Positions 1 to 9,336 of a DNA stretch of 24,030 nucleotides are shown piece after piece (the stretch's first letter is position 1; every line of letters begins with the position of its first letter). A program made the translations under genes and the position numbers. The notes beneath the pieces are model-generated. The model made no database searches and was not told the DNA's origin. It saw only the letters and a list, made by a program, of their open reading frames with translations. Source of the DNA: Oribacterium sp. UBA6992 (GTDB lineage Bacteria > Bacillota > Clostridia > Lachnospirales > Lachnospiraceae); the NCBI GenBank assembly GCA_002449915.1, contig DJXY01000179.1:1-24030 (forward strand), in the 5' to 3' direction.

Positions 1-2269
1 GCTCTGTGCCCCGGATATATTTGTCGACGAGAATCGGATGCTCCTGCGCAATCTGGTTGATTTCTCCGATATATTCATCAATATCCTGGTCGCTTATCGC
101 AATACGCATGCCTGCTCCACCTAAAACATAAGATGGTCTCACAAGTACCGGATATCCCAGCTCGTGCGCTGCTTTCTTTGCCTCCTCTGCAGTAAATACC
201 GTGTGTCCTGCTGCGCGCTGGCATCCTGTTTCCTGGAGGATCTCATCAAATCTCTCCCGGTCCTCTGCCGCATCCACGTCATCCTGCTGCGTTCCGAGGA
301 TCGGCACACCCATTTTTTCCAGTGCATTGGCAAGTTTGATGGCTGTCTGACCGCCGAACTGTACCACTGCGCCATCCGGATGCTCGATGTCGACAACATT
401 CCGTACATCCTCCGGAGTCAGCGGTTCAAAATAGAGCTTATCCGCAATATCAAAATCGGTTGAGACAGTCTCGGGGTTATTATTGATGATAATCGTCTCA
501 TAGCCCTCTCTCTTAAACTGCCATGTACTATGAACAGAGCAGAAGTCAAACTCGATACCCTGTCCAATCCGGATTGGTCCGGACCCGAGCACCAGCACCT
601 TCTTATGCTTGGATGGATCACGGAAGGCTCCTGTTGACTCGTTTTCAGATCCGAAAACACTGTAGTAGTACGGCGTTTCCGCTTCAAATTCCGCTGCACA
701 GGTATCTACCATTTTGAATGCGGCATGAATATTCCACTGCTCACGGAAGTCATGGATTTCCTCCTCCGTATAGCCTGTAAGACGGGCAATCACATTATCC
801 GGGAACTCCATCCTCTTGGCTTCTCTCAACAGAGTTTCATTCATGGACTCCTCATGGAGCCGCTGTTCCATCTCAACAATGATCTTAAGCTTATCGATAA
901 ACCATTCGTCAATTTTGGTAATCTCATGGATTTCCGAGTAGCTCCAGCCTCTGCGTAACGCCTCCGCAATGACCCAGATCCGCCGGTCATCCACATGATG
1001 CAGCATTTTATGAAGATCATGGTCGTCAAGCTCCGAGAAATCATAGGACAACAGAGAGTCCACGTGCTGCTCAAGTGAGCGGATTGCCTTCATCAGTCCG
1101 CCCTCAAAGTTGTTGGCGATCGCCATAACCTCTCCGGTTGCCTTCATCTGTGTGCCGAGGATATGATCGGCAGTGATAAATTTATCAAACGGAAGCCGTG
1201 GCATCTTGACCACCACATAGTCAAGCATAGGTTCAAATGCCGCAAAGGTCTTGCCCGTAACTGCGTTTTTAATCTCATCCAGCGTATATCCCAGCGCAAT
1301 TTTAGCTGCAACCTTGGCAATCGGATAGCCTGTTGCCTTGGAAGCAAGCGCCGAGGATCTGGAAACTCTGGGGTTCACCTCAATGACACAATATTCAAAG
1401 CTCTCCGGATTAAGGGCGTATTGAACGTTACAGCCTCCAGTGATTCCCAGCTCGGAAATGATGTTAAGTGCCGAGGTACGAAGCATCTGGTATTCCTTAT
1501 CCGACAGGGTCTGAGAAGGTGCAACGACAATGGAATCCCCTGTATGCACGCCAACCGGATCCAGGTTTTCCATGTTGCAGACCGTGATTACATTACCTGC
1601 ACCATCGCGCATAACCTCATACTCGATTTCCTTCCAGCCGGCAATGCTTTTTTCCACCAGAACCTCATGCACGCGGGAGAGACGTAGACCATTTTCCAGG
1701 ATTTCCTGGCACTCCTCCCGATCCGCTGCGATACCACCGCCGGATCCACCCAGCGTGTATGCAGGACGCAGTACCACCGGATATCCGATAGACTCCGCCA
1801 CACGGATACCATCCTCAACGGAGTGCACCACCTCTGACGGAGCAACCGGCTCATGGATCTTTTCCATGGTCTCCTTAAACATGAGACGATCCTCTGCCTT
1901 TTTGATGGTCAGAGCGGTAGTACCGATCAGACGTACATTATGAGACTTGAGAAATCCAGCCTCGTCCAGTGCCATCGCCAGATTCAGCCCTGCCTGACCT
2001 CCCATGGTCGGCAGAATCGAGTCGGGCTTCTCGAGCTCGATAACCTTTTCCACAACCTCAAGTGTCAGTGGTTCAATATACACGTGATCCGCGATATCCT
2101 TGTCCGTCATGATGGTTGCAGGATTGGAATTGAGCAGAACAACCTCAACGCCCTCCTCTTTAAGAGAGCGGCATGCCTGGGTGCCTGCGTAATCAAACTC
2201 CGCTGCCTGTCCAATGACAATCGGACCAGAGCCAATGATCAGAACCTTTTTAATACTTGCATCTCTCAT
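1..2269 (-). CDS. carB: Carbamoyl-phosphate synthase large subunit, C-terminal part beyond the left edge
   Basis: Makes carbamoyl phosphate from bicarbonate, two ATP and ammonia channelled from CarA; the product feeds pyrimidine and arginine synthesis in the cytoplasm. I translated the minus strand: the protein opens [16 protein letters not shown] and stays open for 756 residues to the window edge, so about 300 C-terminal residues (rest of the second synthetase half and the allosteric domain) are missing. Both ATP-grasp halves are visible: [15 protein letters not shown] in the first and [15 protein letters not shown] in the second, and the nucleotide-binding GSGPIVIGQ is echoed later by [10 protein letters not shown], the internal duplication typical of CarB. 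The start lies 4 nt after the carA stop, with a GGAGG inside the last codons of carA, so the two genes are probably translationally coupled. No frameshift was seen in the stretches translated. Gene identity is certain. Confidence 0.97.
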   Translation of the reverse strand, partial: MRDASIKKVLIIGSGPIVIGQAAEFDYAGTQACRSLKEEGVEVVLLNSNPATIMTDKDIADHVYIEPLTLEVVEKVIELEKPDSILPTMGGQAGLNLAMALDEAGFLKSHNVRLIGTTALTIKKAEDRLMFKETMEKIHEPVAPSEVVHSVEDGIRVAESIGYPVVLRPAYTLGGSGGGIAADREECQEILENGLRLSRVHEVLVEKSIAGWKEIEYEVMRDGAGNVITVCNMENLDPVGVHTGDSIVVAPSQTLSDKEYQMLRTSALNIISELGITGGCNVQYALNPESFEYCVIEVNPRVSRSSALASKATGYPIAKVAAKIALGYTLDEIKNAVTGKTFAAFEPMLDYVVVKMPRLPFDKFITADHILGTQMKATGEVMAIANNFEGGLMKAIRSLEQHVDSLLSYDFSELDDHDLHKMLHHVDDRRIWVIAEALRRGWSYSEIHEITKIDEWFIDKLKIIVEMEQRLHEESMNETLLREAKRMEFPDNVIARLTGYTEEEIHDFREQWNIHAAFKMVDTCAAEFEAETPYYYSVFGSENESTGAFRDPSKHKKVLVLGSGPIRIGQGIEFDFCSVHSTWQFKREGYETIIINNNPETVSTDFDIADKLYFEPLTPEDVRNVVDIEHPDGAVVQFGGQTAIKLANALEKMGVPILGTQQDDVDAAEDRERFDEILQETGCQRAAGHTVFTAEEAKKAAHELGYPVLVRPSYVLGGAGMRIAISDQDIDEYIGEINQIAQEHPILVDKYIRGTE

Positions 2270-2273
2270 ATAC

Positions 2274-3386
2274 TCAGTTTGCCTCCATCATGCTGATAAA
2301 TTGATCAAAAAGATATCCCGAGTCTCTCGGTCCGGGACAAGCTTCCGGATGGTACTGCACAGTCACAATATTTTTACCTACATAGCTAAGGCCTTCGTTG
2401 GTCCCGTCATTGACATTGACAAACGCCACTTTTGCGATCTCCGGATTAAGGGAGGCAGGATCCACAGCATACCCATGGTTCTGCGAGCTGATATACACAC
2501 GCCCGCTGGCAAGATCCTTGACAGGATGGTTACCTCCACGGTGACCATATTTCAGTTTATAGGTATCCGCACCCGTGGCAAGTGCCATCAGCTGATGTCC
2601 GAGACATATAGCAAAAATCGGCACGTCTGATTCATAAAGCTTCCGGATTTCTCTGATGATACCAGTATTCTCCTTTGGATCCCCCGGACCATTGGAAATC
2701 ATAATGCCATCCGGATTACTGCCGAGAATCACCTCCGCAGGCGTATCTGCCGGATATACCGTCACATCACAGCCATGCCGCTGCAGCGAACGTATAATGT
2801 TCCGCTTTGCTCCTACATCCAGAAATGCCACCCGCTTCGGCTCTTTCTCACCTGTATACCGGCTGCCATCCGGATTCTGTGCCTGCGCGGCATATACTTC
2901 CCTGGTTGTGGTCTTCATCACAACCCCACGTACCTGATATGCACGGATTTTTTCCAGGACAGGCAGAAGCGCATCCCCATGATAGCGCTTTGTAGTGATC
3001 ATACCATTCATGGTCCCCTTATCTCTCAAAAGCTTTGTAAGCGCCCGGGTATCAATGCCGGCAATCCCGGGAATCTCATATTTTTTCAGGAAATTCTGAA
3101 TGGTATTTTCAGATCTCCAGTTGCTCGGCATACGGGAAAGCTCTCTCACAATATATGCATCCGGCCATGGATGGGCAGACTCCATATCCTCTGTGCAGAT
3201 TCCGTAATTACCGATCAGGGGATAGGTCATAACCACCGCCTGTCCTGCATAAGACGGATCTGTCAGCACCTCAAGGTATCCGGTCATCGAGGTGTTAAAT
3301 ACTACCTCGGAAATGACCTCCTTTTCCGCGCCGATCGATGTCCCCTTAAAAACAGTTCCATCCTCCAGTATCAGAAATGCATCCAT
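2274..3386 (-). CDS. carA: Carbamoyl-phosphate synthase small (glutaminase) subunit
   Basis: Hydrolyses glutamine and passes ammonia to CarB. It is 370 residues, the usual length. The N-terminal CarA-specific domain (about 1-150, opening [15 protein letters not shown]) is followed by a class I glutamine amidotransferase domain (about 185-368). The nucleophile Cys261 is in AICLGHQ, and His346 and Glu348 are in [10 protein letters not shown], so the catalytic triad is intact. The start is supported by an AAAGGAG site about 7 nt upstream. It lies 46 nt downstream of dapF with no clear terminator or good promoter between them, so read-through from dapF is likely. I saw no PyrR-type attenuator, which is what one often finds ahead of pyrimidine genes in Firmicutes. 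Confidence 0.97.
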   Translation of the reverse strand: MDAFLILEDGTVFKGTSIGAEKEVISEVVFNTSMTGYLEVLTDPSYAGQAVVMTYPLIGNYGICTEDMESAHPWPDAYIVRELSRMPSNWRSENTIQNFLKKYEIPGIAGIDTRALTKLLRDKGTMNGMITTKRYHGDALLPVLEKIRAYQVRGVVMKTTTREVYAAQAQNPDGSRYTGEKEPKRVAFLDVGAKRNIIRSLQRHGCDVTVYPADTPAEVILGSNPDGIMISNGPGDPKENTGIIREIRKLYESDVPIFAICLGHQLMALATGADTYKLKYGHRGGNHPVKDLASGRVYISSQNHGYAVDPASLNPEIAKVAFVNVNDGTNEGLSYVGKNIVTVQYHPEACPGPRDSGYLFDQFISMMEAN

Positions 3387-3432
3387 TCTTTTTCTCCTTT
3401 ATAACAAGATCAACTGTCTCTACTTTACTTAA

Positions 3433-4269
3433 TTACAGTGGAAAATCTCCTGCAAAAACCTCTACTGCCGGTCCTGTCATGATGCAGTGTCCGTTGTCTG
3501 AAATATAGCGGATGCTGAGATCTCCTCCCCGGAGATGCACCAGCACCTCCTGATCCCTGTCCAGCTTACCTGCCATACAGCCCGCGGCTACCGCAGCCGT
3601 AGCTCCTGTACCACATGCCAGCGTTTCTCCGGAGCCCCGCTCCCAGACTCGGAAATCAATCTCTCTCCGACTGATCACACGGATAAACTCCGAGTTCACC
3701 TTATCCGGAAAGCGCTTATGCTCCTCAAAATCTTTGCCATATAAAAGAAAATCCAAATCAGAGACTTCCGAAACACCGAGCGCTTTATTGTCTTCCAGAA
3801 AATAAACAGCGTGGGGATTTCCCACATCAATGCCAATAAAAACGAGGTCCATGCCTCTCACAGTGATCCTTTCCGGGAGCTCACTTGTAAGCTTTGCCTG
3901 CCCCATGTCCACTGCTGCACTGATCATTTTTCCATTTTCTGTAAACAGCTCGATGTTCTTAAGCCCTGATTTGGTATCTATTACTGCTGTTGTACGATCT
4001 GCGGCAATCAAACCGTGATCATAAATATATTTTGCAACACAGCGAATGCCATTGCCACACATGTTTCCCTCGGATCCGTCTAAATTAAACATATGCATAT
4101 ATGCATCTGCCCTATCAGACGGCTCAATCAGAATCAGACCATCTCCTCCGACACCGAAATGCCGATCGGCAATCCGTCTAGCGAGACTGGAAGGGTCTGT
4201 AACCTGTTCCGAGAAGCAATTAACATACACATAGTCGTTTCCACAACCCTGCATTTTTGTAAATTTCAT
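3433..4269 (-). CDS. dapF: Diaminopimelate epimerase
   Basis: Interconverts LL- and meso-diaminopimelate, the last step before lysine and before the DAP residue of peptidoglycan. It is 278 residues, normal for the family. The two catalytic cysteines are present: Cys71 in GNMCGNGIRC and Cys219 in LACGTGATAA. The N-terminal MQGCGNDY and the RGSGET turn just before the second Cys are also typical. The start ATG has a GAGAGG site 6-7 nt upstream, and a good promoter sits about 30 nt upstream (4296-4325). carA follows at 46 nt. A meso-DAP dehydrogenase gene fragment at the right end of the window means this cell may make meso-DAP by two routes. Confidence 0.96.
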   Translation of the reverse strand: MKFTKMQGCGNDYVYVNCFSEQVTDPSSLARRIADRHFGVGGDGLILIEPSDRADAYMHMFNLDGSEGNMCGNGIRCVAKYIYDHGLIAADRTTAVIDTKSGLKNIELFTENGKMISAAVDMGQAKLTSELPERITVRGMDLVFIGIDVGNPHAVYFLEDNKALGVSEVSDLDFLLYGKDFEEHKRFPDKVNSEFIRVISRREIDFRVWERGSGETLACGTGATAAVAAGCMAGKLDRDQEVLVHLRGGDLSIRYISDNGHCIMTGPAVEVFAGDFPL

Positions 4270-4295
4270 TTCATTACCTCTCTGAGATTTTTCAT

Positions 4296-4325
4296 ATCAT
4301 ATCATAAACCGACCTATGCTATCAA
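4296..4325 (-). promoter_or_regulatory. Predicted vegetative promoter of dapF(-carAB)
   Basis: On the minus strand, TTGATA (4325-4320) and TATGAT (4301-4296) are separated by 18 nt. The predicted start is about 20 nt upstream of the dapF ATG. It lies between the liv terminator-like hairpin and dapF, where a promoter is expected. It is called by eye only. Confidence 0.55.
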
Positions 4326-4369
4326 GGAAATTCCAAAATGTATACTATATGGAACATTATACATAAAAT

Positions 4370-4405
4370 AAGCCATGCACCGCATATATATGCAGTACAT
4401 GGCTT
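4370..4405 (-). terminator. Hairpin ending the liv operon
   Basis: The outer stem AAGCCATG (4370-4377) pairs with CATGGCTT (4398-4405), and an inner stem GCATAT/ATATGC continues it with two single mismatches, giving one long imperfect hairpin. Read on the minus strand it is followed by ATTTTATG, a modest U-tract. It lies about 84 nt beyond the livF stop and before the dapF promoter, so it probably terminates the liv transcript. Confidence 0.6.
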
Positions 4406-4488
4406 CTATAATAAATAATGACCTAAATACGATCTCCTAATAAGATCAGCTTAGAAAGCTAAGGTTCTACGAAATGATTTTTACAGCT

Positions 4489-5196
4489 TCATTTTTTTCT
4501 GCCAAGATAAGCTGCCTGAATCTCGTCATTGGCAAGCAGCTCTGCACCGGTGCCTGTCATTGTGATGCTGCCGGTTTCCATAACATATGCCCTGTCTGCG
4601 ACCTTCAGCGCCATGTTGGCATTCTGTTCAATCAAAAGAACCGTAATGCCCTGCTCCTGGTTAATCCTCTTAATGATATTAAAGATCTCCTGCACAATAA
4701 TCGGCGCCAGTCCCAGCGACGGCTCATCCAGCATCAGGATTTTAGGGTTTGACATAAGCCCCCGGGCAACCGCAAGCATCTGCTGCTCGCCTCCGGAGAG
4801 TGTCCCCGCAAGCTGCCAGTGCCGCTCCTCAAGCCGCGGAAAGAGCTTGTATACCCTCTGGATATCCTCTTCCAGACTATCGTTACGGAGATATGCACCG
4901 ATCTTAATGTTTTCCAGCACCGTCATATCCGGGAACACATGTCTGCCCTCAGGACACAGCGTGATACCTTTTGCCACACGTTTTGCCGTTGGAAGCGAAG
5001 TGATGTCCTCTCCATCAAAGGAAATACTGCCTCCGCTTGCCTTAACGAGTCCCGCAATCGCCCGGAGGGTCGAGGACTTGCCGGCTCCATTGGCACCGAT
5101 CAGCGTTACGATCGATTGATCCGGAACCTCAAAGGAGATTCCCTTTACAGCCTCTATGCCGCCGTAATTAATTTTTAAGTTATCTACCTTAAGCAT
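4489..5196 (-). CDS. livF: Branched-chain amino acid ABC transporter, ATP-binding protein LivF
   Basis: One of two cytoplasmic ATPases of a LIV-type importer. I place the start at the ATG giving MLKVDNLKINYGG (235 residues). A GGAGG lies 8 nt upstream of it, and the ATG overlaps the livG stop by 8 nt (ATGCTTAA). A longer in-frame start 72 nt upstream would add a basic, livG-overlapping tail unlike the family. Walker A GANGAGKS is at 34-41, the ABC signature LSGGEQQMLAVARG in the middle, and Walker B ILMLDEPSLGL follows. The short length and the QNANMALKVADRAYV region after the switch histidine position fit LivF rather than LivG. It is the last gene of livKHMGF. Confidence 0.94.
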   Translation of the reverse strand: MLKVDNLKINYGGIEAVKGISFEVPDQSIVTLIGANGAGKSSTLRAIAGLVKASGGSISFDGEDITSLPTAKRVAKGITLCPEGRHVFPDMTVLENIKIGAYLRNDSLEEDIQRVYKLFPRLEERHWQLAGTLSGGEQQMLAVARGLMSNPKILMLDEPSLGLAPIIVQEIFNIIKRINQEQGITVLLIEQNANMALKVADRAYVMETGSITMTGTGAELLANDEIQAAYLGRKK

Positions 5197-5968
5197 CTTC
5201 CGAACCTCCAAGATACGCTTCGATAACCTCCGGATTGTTCTGAATCTCCTCAGAGCTGCCCTGTGCAATCAGTTTACCGAAGTTAAGTACATATATTCTT
5301 TCCGAGATCTGCATAACCAGGTCCATGTGATGCTCAATCATAAAGACAGTCAGATGATACTGGTCACGAATTTTTACTATAAAATCCGTGAGCTCTTGTG
5401 TCTCCTGCGGATTCATACCCGCCGCAGGCTCATCCAGCAGCAGAAGCTCCGGAGATGTCGCAAGGGCTCTTGCAATTTCCAATCTGCGCTGCAGACCATA
5501 AGGCAGAGAGGATGCGATCTCATCCTTGAGCTCATAGAGATCCTGCTCTCTTAAAAGCTTTTCTGTTTCCCGGCGCATGCGGTCCTCCTCCTTAAGGTTC
5601 AGACGGAGCGTTGCCGTAAAAACATTATCATGTGCTCTCAGATGCTTGGCAATCAGTACGTTATCAAATACCGTCAGATTGGAAAACAGCCGGATGTTCT
5701 GGAACGTACGAGCGATTCCAAGTCTTGTAATGCAATCCGGAGACTTCCCTTTTAAATTCTCTCCCTTAAAGCTGACAACGCCGGACGTTGGCTGATAAAT
5801 ACCGGTGATACAGTTAAATGCAGTGGTCTTGCCGGCACCATTCGGACCGATGAGTGCCACAATCTCTCCCCTATTAACCTCAAGCGAAAGCCCATCAATT
5901 GCAGTTACACCGCCAAACTGCATGACAACATTTTCCATTTTGAGGACATTTTCCTTGACTTCATTCAT
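5189..5968 (-). CDS. livG: Branched-chain amino acid ABC transporter, ATP-binding protein LivG
   Basis: The second ATPase of the LIV-type importer, 259 residues. Walker A GPNGAGKT is at 41-48, then the signature SLPYGLQRRLEIARAL and Walker B LLLLDEPAAGMNP. The LPYG signature in place of LSGG, the EPAAGMN segment and the EHHMDLVM switch region are hallmarks of LivG. The gene starts 1 nt after the livM stop, with GGAGGG in the end of livM as ribosome binding site, and overlaps livF by 8 nt at its end. Coupled translation of M, G and F is therefore likely. Confidence 0.95.
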   Translation of the reverse strand: MNEVKENVLKMENVVMQFGGVTAIDGLSLEVNRGEIVALIGPNGAGKTTAFNCITGIYQPTSGVVSFKGENLKGKSPDCITRLGIARTFQNIRLFSNLTVFDNVLIAKHLRAHDNVFTATLRLNLKEEDRMRRETEKLLREQDLYELKDEIASSLPYGLQRRLEIARALATSPELLLLDEPAAGMNPQETQELTDFIVKIRDQYHLTVFMIEHHMDLVMQISERIYVLNFGKLIAQGSSEEIQNNPEVIEAYLGGSEDA

Positions 5969-5969
5969 C

Positions 5970-7061
5970 TTATCTGCCCTCCGCCTTTACTGCTTTCCGT
6001 TTCCGTCGGAAAAATCCAAATATTCCATCCCAACTGAACTCATTGGTCCCCATCAGACCACGGGAGTAAAAAAGGACCACTACCATCAGAAGAATCGAAA
6101 AAATAACCATACGGAAGCCGGGGCGGAACAACGGGATGCTGACCCCTGCCACCGTCAGCGGCTCATCAAAGAAGCGGAGCAGCTCACGTCCGGCTGTAAC
6201 CACAAATGCTCCAAGTACGGAGCCTGTCACAGATCCGATTCCGCCGATGACTACAATTAAAAGGATATCATAGGTAAGAGAAACCTGGAATGTCTTAGAA
6301 TCTATGGATCTCATAAACATTGCAAGCATACCTCCGCTGATTCCCGCAAAAAAAGAGGAAATCACAAAGGACAATTCCTTTGTATGGAAAAGGTTGATAC
6401 CCATCGCCTCCGCAGCTATTTCATCCTCACGGACTGCCTTAAACATTCTGCCATAGGAGGAATTGATCAGCAGCACCATCAGTCCGATGGAAACTACGGT
6501 CAGAATCAGCACCTGGAAAATACTGGAGAAGCCCGGGATAGACTTCAGCCCATAGGAACCGTTTGTGATCGTGTCCATCATCGGCGCTGCAATCAGTGCG
6601 CGTATAATCTCAGCAAAGCCCAGGGTGGCAATGGCAAGATAATCGGACTTAAGCCTTAGCACAGGGATACCGATCAGTGCGGCACAGGCTGCCGCCACAA
6701 GTCCTCCCAGGATCAGAGCCAGTGTAATCGGCGCCGAGAGATTGGCGATAAGAGGATTAATACCTGAGATGTAGTAAACAGAAGGTCTCTGACTTACAGG
6801 GATCGTCAGGATCGCGGTAACATAGGCTCCCAAAGCCATAAAGCCCGCCTGTCCCAGTGAAAACAATCCGGTAAAGCCATTCACAAGATTCATGGAAACT
6901 GCGACTACCGCATAAATCATGGATCGTTCTATGATAGATATGGCATAGCTGTAATTATACTTATTGGCTTCGAGAAATCCGCAGATCCCCAGCACAACGG
7001 CGATCAGCAAAAGATCCAGTACCGCGTCTCTTTTCTTTTTTCTTGAAAAGTCATACTTCAT
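5970..7061 (-). CDS. livM: Branched-chain amino acid ABC transporter, permease LivM
   Basis: Integral membrane subunit that pairs with LivH to form the translocation pore. It has 363 residues, a basic N-terminus (MKYDFSRKKKRDAV) and about nine to ten hydrophobic segments. Family landmarks are NLVNGFTGLFSLGQAGFM near residue 60 and LKSDYLAIATLGFAEI near residue 140, the loop region that contacts the ATPase. The C-terminus is strongly basic (RRKRKAVKAEGR). The start is backed by an AAGGAGG about 8 nt upstream, in the 13-nt gap after livH. Confidence 0.94.
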   Translation of the reverse strand: MKYDFSRKKKRDAVLDLLLIAVVLGICGFLEANKYNYSYAISIIERSMIYAVVAVSMNLVNGFTGLFSLGQAGFMALGAYVTAILTIPVSQRPSVYYISGINPLIANLSAPITLALILGGLVAAACAALIGIPVLRLKSDYLAIATLGFAEIIRALIAAPMMDTITNGSYGLKSIPGFSSIFQVLILTVVSIGLMVLLINSSYGRMFKAVREDEIAAEAMGINLFHTKELSFVISSFFAGISGGMLAMFMRSIDSKTFQVSLTYDILLIVVIGGIGSVTGSVLGAFVVTAGRELLRFFDEPLTVAGVSIPLFRPGFRMVIFSILLMVVVLFYSRGLMGTNEFSWDGIFGFFRRKRKAVKAEGR

Positions 7062-7074
7062 ATATCATACCTCC

Positions 7075-7956
7075 TTAGACCTTGTTTGTGGTCTTCTCGC
7101 CAAACAGTCCGGTCGGGCGTACGAGCAGGATAATGATCAGCACCACAAAGGTAAATGCATCCGAGAAGGTAGAGTATCCTGCAGCTACAAGGGCAGTCTC
7201 ACCCATGCCAAGGACAAATCCGCCGACAACAGCGCCGGGGATCGAACCAATACCGCCAAAAACTGCTGCCACAAAGCACTTAAGTCCCGGAAGCGAGCCG
7301 GAAAACGGAAATACCGTCATACGGTCCGTGAAATACAGGATGGAACCGATTGCTGCAAGCAGAGAACCGATTGCAAAAGTAAAGGAAATGGTACGGTTTA
7401 TATCAATGCCCATCAGCGCTGCCGTCTCGTAATCCTTGGAGACTGCGCGCATCGCCATGCCCATCTTGGTGTGATGGATCAGGGTAATCAGGAGATATAC
7501 CAGCACAATCGTCAGTACAGGTGTAAAAAATGTAACAAATGACGCGGACAGACCGCCGATCTTAAAGATTTTTTTAAGTCCCGGAATCTCCGGATATGCC
7601 ATCGGAAGCGCCGTAAAAAGATACGTTGCGAGATTCTGCAGTAGGTAGGAAACACCAATCGCGGAAATCATGACGGACATCCTCGGAGCGGAACGCAGCG
7701 GCTTATATGCCACTCTCTCAATCCCCACGCCCAGTACCGTTGTCACAAGCAGCACAAAGGGAACAGCAATAAACCAGGGCATGGAGGCCATAGCAAAAAT
7801 CATAAAATAGCCGGCCATCATAAAAATGTCTCCATGCGCAAAATTGATGAGTCGGAGAATGCCGTATACCATGGTATAGCCAATGGCGATCAGCGCATAG
7901 GCACCTCCGAGAGAAATGCCTGTCAGACACTGCTGCAGGAATGTAGTCAATGACAT
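7075..7956 (-). CDS. livH: Branched-chain amino acid ABC transporter, permease LivH
   Basis: Second pore subunit. I choose the ATG giving MSLTTFLQQCLTG (293 residues) because AAAGGAG lies 8 nt upstream of it. A longer frame start 66 nt upstream would read through the intercistronic hairpin and adds no family-like sequence. The diagnostic N-terminal stretch AYALIAIGYTMVYGILRLIN then FAHGDIFMM is present, as is VFGGIGSIPGAVVGG in the C-terminal half. About eight hydrophobic segments are visible. It follows livK at about 80 nt and precedes livM at 13 nt. Confidence 0.94.
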   Translation of the reverse strand: MSLTTFLQQCLTGISLGGAYALIAIGYTMVYGILRLINFAHGDIFMMAGYFMIFAMASMPWFIAVPFVLLVTTVLGVGIERVAYKPLRSAPRMSVMISAIGVSYLLQNLATYLFTALPMAYPEIPGLKKIFKIGGLSASFVTFFTPVLTIVLVYLLITLIHHTKMGMAMRAVSKDYETAALMGIDINRTISFTFAIGSLLAAIGSILYFTDRMTVFPFSGSLPGLKCFVAAVFGGIGSIPGAVVGGFVLGMGETALVAAGYSTFSDAFTFVVLIIILLVRPTGLFGEKTTNKV

Positions 7957-7979
7957 AGTAGATGCTCCTTTATACATCA

Positions 7980-8016
7980 GAGAGGGGACCGTCCCCGGAA
8001 GGTACGTTCCCCTCTC
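7980..8016 (-). other. Intercistronic hairpin between livK and livH
   Basis: GAGAGGGGA (7980-7988) pairs with TCCCCTCTC (8008-8016), a perfect 9-bp stem. An alternative smaller hairpin, GGGGAC/GTCCCC, lies inside the left arm. No U-tract follows on the minus strand, so it is not a normal terminator. Its place, just after the receptor gene and just before the livH ribosome binding site, suggests 3'-end protection of livK mRNA or partial attenuation, giving more receptor than permease. Confidence 0.6.
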
Positions 8017-8038
8017 AAGCAAAGCGTAAGCTTATGGA

Positions 8039-9244
8039 TCAGCCGTCAATCGTGGTTGTGGTCAGGAACTTGAACTGGCCCTTTTCAATGGTCTTGATAA
8101 ATGCCATATTCTTTTTAGCATCGCCGTTTTCATCAAAGGAGATAGACCCGGTTACACCATCAAACTTGACATCCTTAAGAGCGTCCTTGATTTTCTCTCC
8201 ATCTGTGGACTGAGCTGCCTCAATGGCATTGTAGAGAGCAAGGTATGCATCATAGCCAAGTGCCGATACTGCCGGAATGATTTCATCCTGCTTATTGTCC
8301 TTAAGGTAAGGCTTAAATCCCTCAATAAACGATTTCGCTTCATCGTTGGCAGGCTCTGCTTCATCAAAGAAGGTTGAAAGAACAACACCCTCGGCAGAAT
8401 CACCTGCATTCTCGATAATGGTCGAGTTCTCCCATGTATCTCCCGCTGCAATCAGGGACGTGATGCCAAGCTCTCTTGCCTGCTTGATAATCAGCGGTGC
8501 TGTCGTAATGGAAGACGGCGCAAAAATTATATCCGGATTTGCCGCCTTGATATTGGTAAGCACCGCCTTGAAATCTGTCTGATTAGTCTGGAACTGCTCC
8601 TCATCCGCGATGGTTCCGCCAAGATTTGTAAATGCAGTCTTAAAGAAGGATCCAAGACCGGAGGAATAATCATCGCCAAGCTGTGTAAGAACTGCTGCGG
8701 TCTTATAGCCATTTTGCATTGCATAGTTAGCCATTACTGTACCCTGGAACGGGTCAAGGAAGCAGACACGGAAATAATAATCATTTCCCTCTGTAACCTG
8801 CGGATTGGTGCAGGATGCTCCAACAGCCGGAACCTTGGCATCTGCAAAAATCTGACCAGCGGCAATGGAAACGCCGGAGCCATAGGAGCCGATGACGCCG
8901 GAAACCTTCTCTCCCATCAGCTTGTTGGCTGCATTGACAGCCTCCGTCTTATCAGACTTGTTATCTACCTCAACGAGCTCAATGGTATATTCATCGTCAC
9001 CAATCTTGACTGTTTTATGTGTCTGATTGGCGTAACGGATGCCCAGCGCCTCCTGGAAACCGCCGCCGCCGTTCTCGCCTGTGGTCGGCTCAAAAACACC
9101 AATTTTGATGACTTTATCTCCGGATGCGGATTTGGAAGCTGCTGCGCCAGAGGCTGCGCTTCCCGAGGAAGAGCTTCCGCAGGCAGCAAGATTCAGCGCC
9201 ATGGCCGCTGTCATGCCCAGAGCTACGATTTTTTTCATATTCAT
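8039..9244 (-). CDS. livK: Branched-chain amino acid ABC transporter, substrate-binding lipoprotein LivK
   Basis: Extracellular receptor that delivers the ligand (branched-chain or related amino acids; specificity not readable) to LivHM. The start chosen gives MNMKKIVALGM (401 residues) because GGAGGG lies 6 nt upstream. The signal peptide ends in lipobox LAAC with Cys22 as the predicted lipidated residue, then a Ser/Ala/Gly linker (about 23-45). The rest is a type I periplasmic-binding fold of the Peripla_BP_6 kind: KIGVFEPTTGENGG opens the first lobe and GVIGSYGSG and VGASCTNPQV form the usual ligand-facing loops. It is first in the liv operon, with its own promoter upstream and a hairpin after it. 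Confidence 0.94.
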   Translation of the reverse strand: MNMKKIVALGMTAAMALNLAACGSSSSGSAASGAAASKSASGDKVIKIGVFEPTTGENGGGGFQEALGIRYANQTHKTVKIGDDEYTIELVEVDNKSDKTEAVNAANKLMGEKVSGVIGSYGSGVSIAAGQIFADAKVPAVGASCTNPQVTEGNDYYFRVCFLDPFQGTVMANYAMQNGYKTAAVLTQLGDDYSSGLGSFFKTAFTNLGGTIADEEQFQTNQTDFKAVLTNIKAANPDIIFAPSSITTAPLIIKQARELGITSLIAAGDTWENSTIIENAGDSAEGVVLSTFFDEAEPANDEAKSFIEGFKPYLKDNKQDEIIPAVSALGYDAYLALYNAIEAAQSTDGEKIKDALKDVKFDGVTGSISFDENGDAKKNMAFIKTIEKGQFKFLTTTTIDG

Positions 9245-9273
9245 AACATTCCCTCCTTCTGTTTGCACAGTAG

Positions 9274-9304
9274 ATACATTTGTATGCCTAATGCAAACAT
9301 TTGC
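9274..9304. promoter_or_regulatory. Two short palindromes in the livK leader, possible operator
   Basis: ATACA-TT-TGTAT (9274-9285) and GCAAA-CA-TTTGC (9293-9304) are perfect inverted repeats. Both contain ACATTTG, at 9276-9282 and 9297-9303, exactly 21 bp apart (two helical turns). The second one covers the predicted transcription start of livK. This arrangement is what a pair of dimer-binding sites looks like, but no regulator is identified and short AT-rich palindromes arise easily by chance. Confidence 0.35.
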
Positions 9305-9307
9305 TTC

Positions 9308-9335
9308 ATTTTACCATGCACATGAAATTTTGCAA
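9308..9335 (-). promoter_or_regulatory. Predicted livK operon promoter (extended -10)
   Basis: On the minus strand, TTGCAA (9335-9330), a 16-nt spacer and TAAAAT (9313-9308) preceded by TGG, an extended -10 element. The predicted start near 9301 gives a leader of about 57 nt before the livK ATG. It is the best candidate in the region between livK and the dac terminator. Confidence 0.55.
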
Positions 9336-9336
9336 G

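Noticed and set aside
1163..1687. A 174-codon plus-strand open frame opposite carB, and many similar long plus-strand frames
   Set aside because: They are antisense to genes with clear motifs, lack ribosome binding sites and promoters, and their translations are rich in Cys, His and Arg with no family resemblance.
3387..3432. Separate promoter or attenuator for carA in the dapF-carA gap
   Set aside because: The gap has a TTGATC and a TATAAA but only 4 nt apart, and there is no terminator/antiterminator pair.
4448..4460. Small palindrome AGCTTAGAAAGCT after livF
   Set aside because: Only 5 bp of stem with no T-tract; the hairpin at 4370-4405 is the better terminator.
5197..5268. Longer N-terminus for livF
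   Set aside because: It would overlap livG by 80 nt and add an Arg-rich tail. The internal ATG has GGAGG at the right distance and gives the normal LivF N-terminus.
7957..8022. Longer N-terminus for livH
   Set aside because: It reads through the intercistronic hairpin, and AAAGGAG precedes the shorter start.
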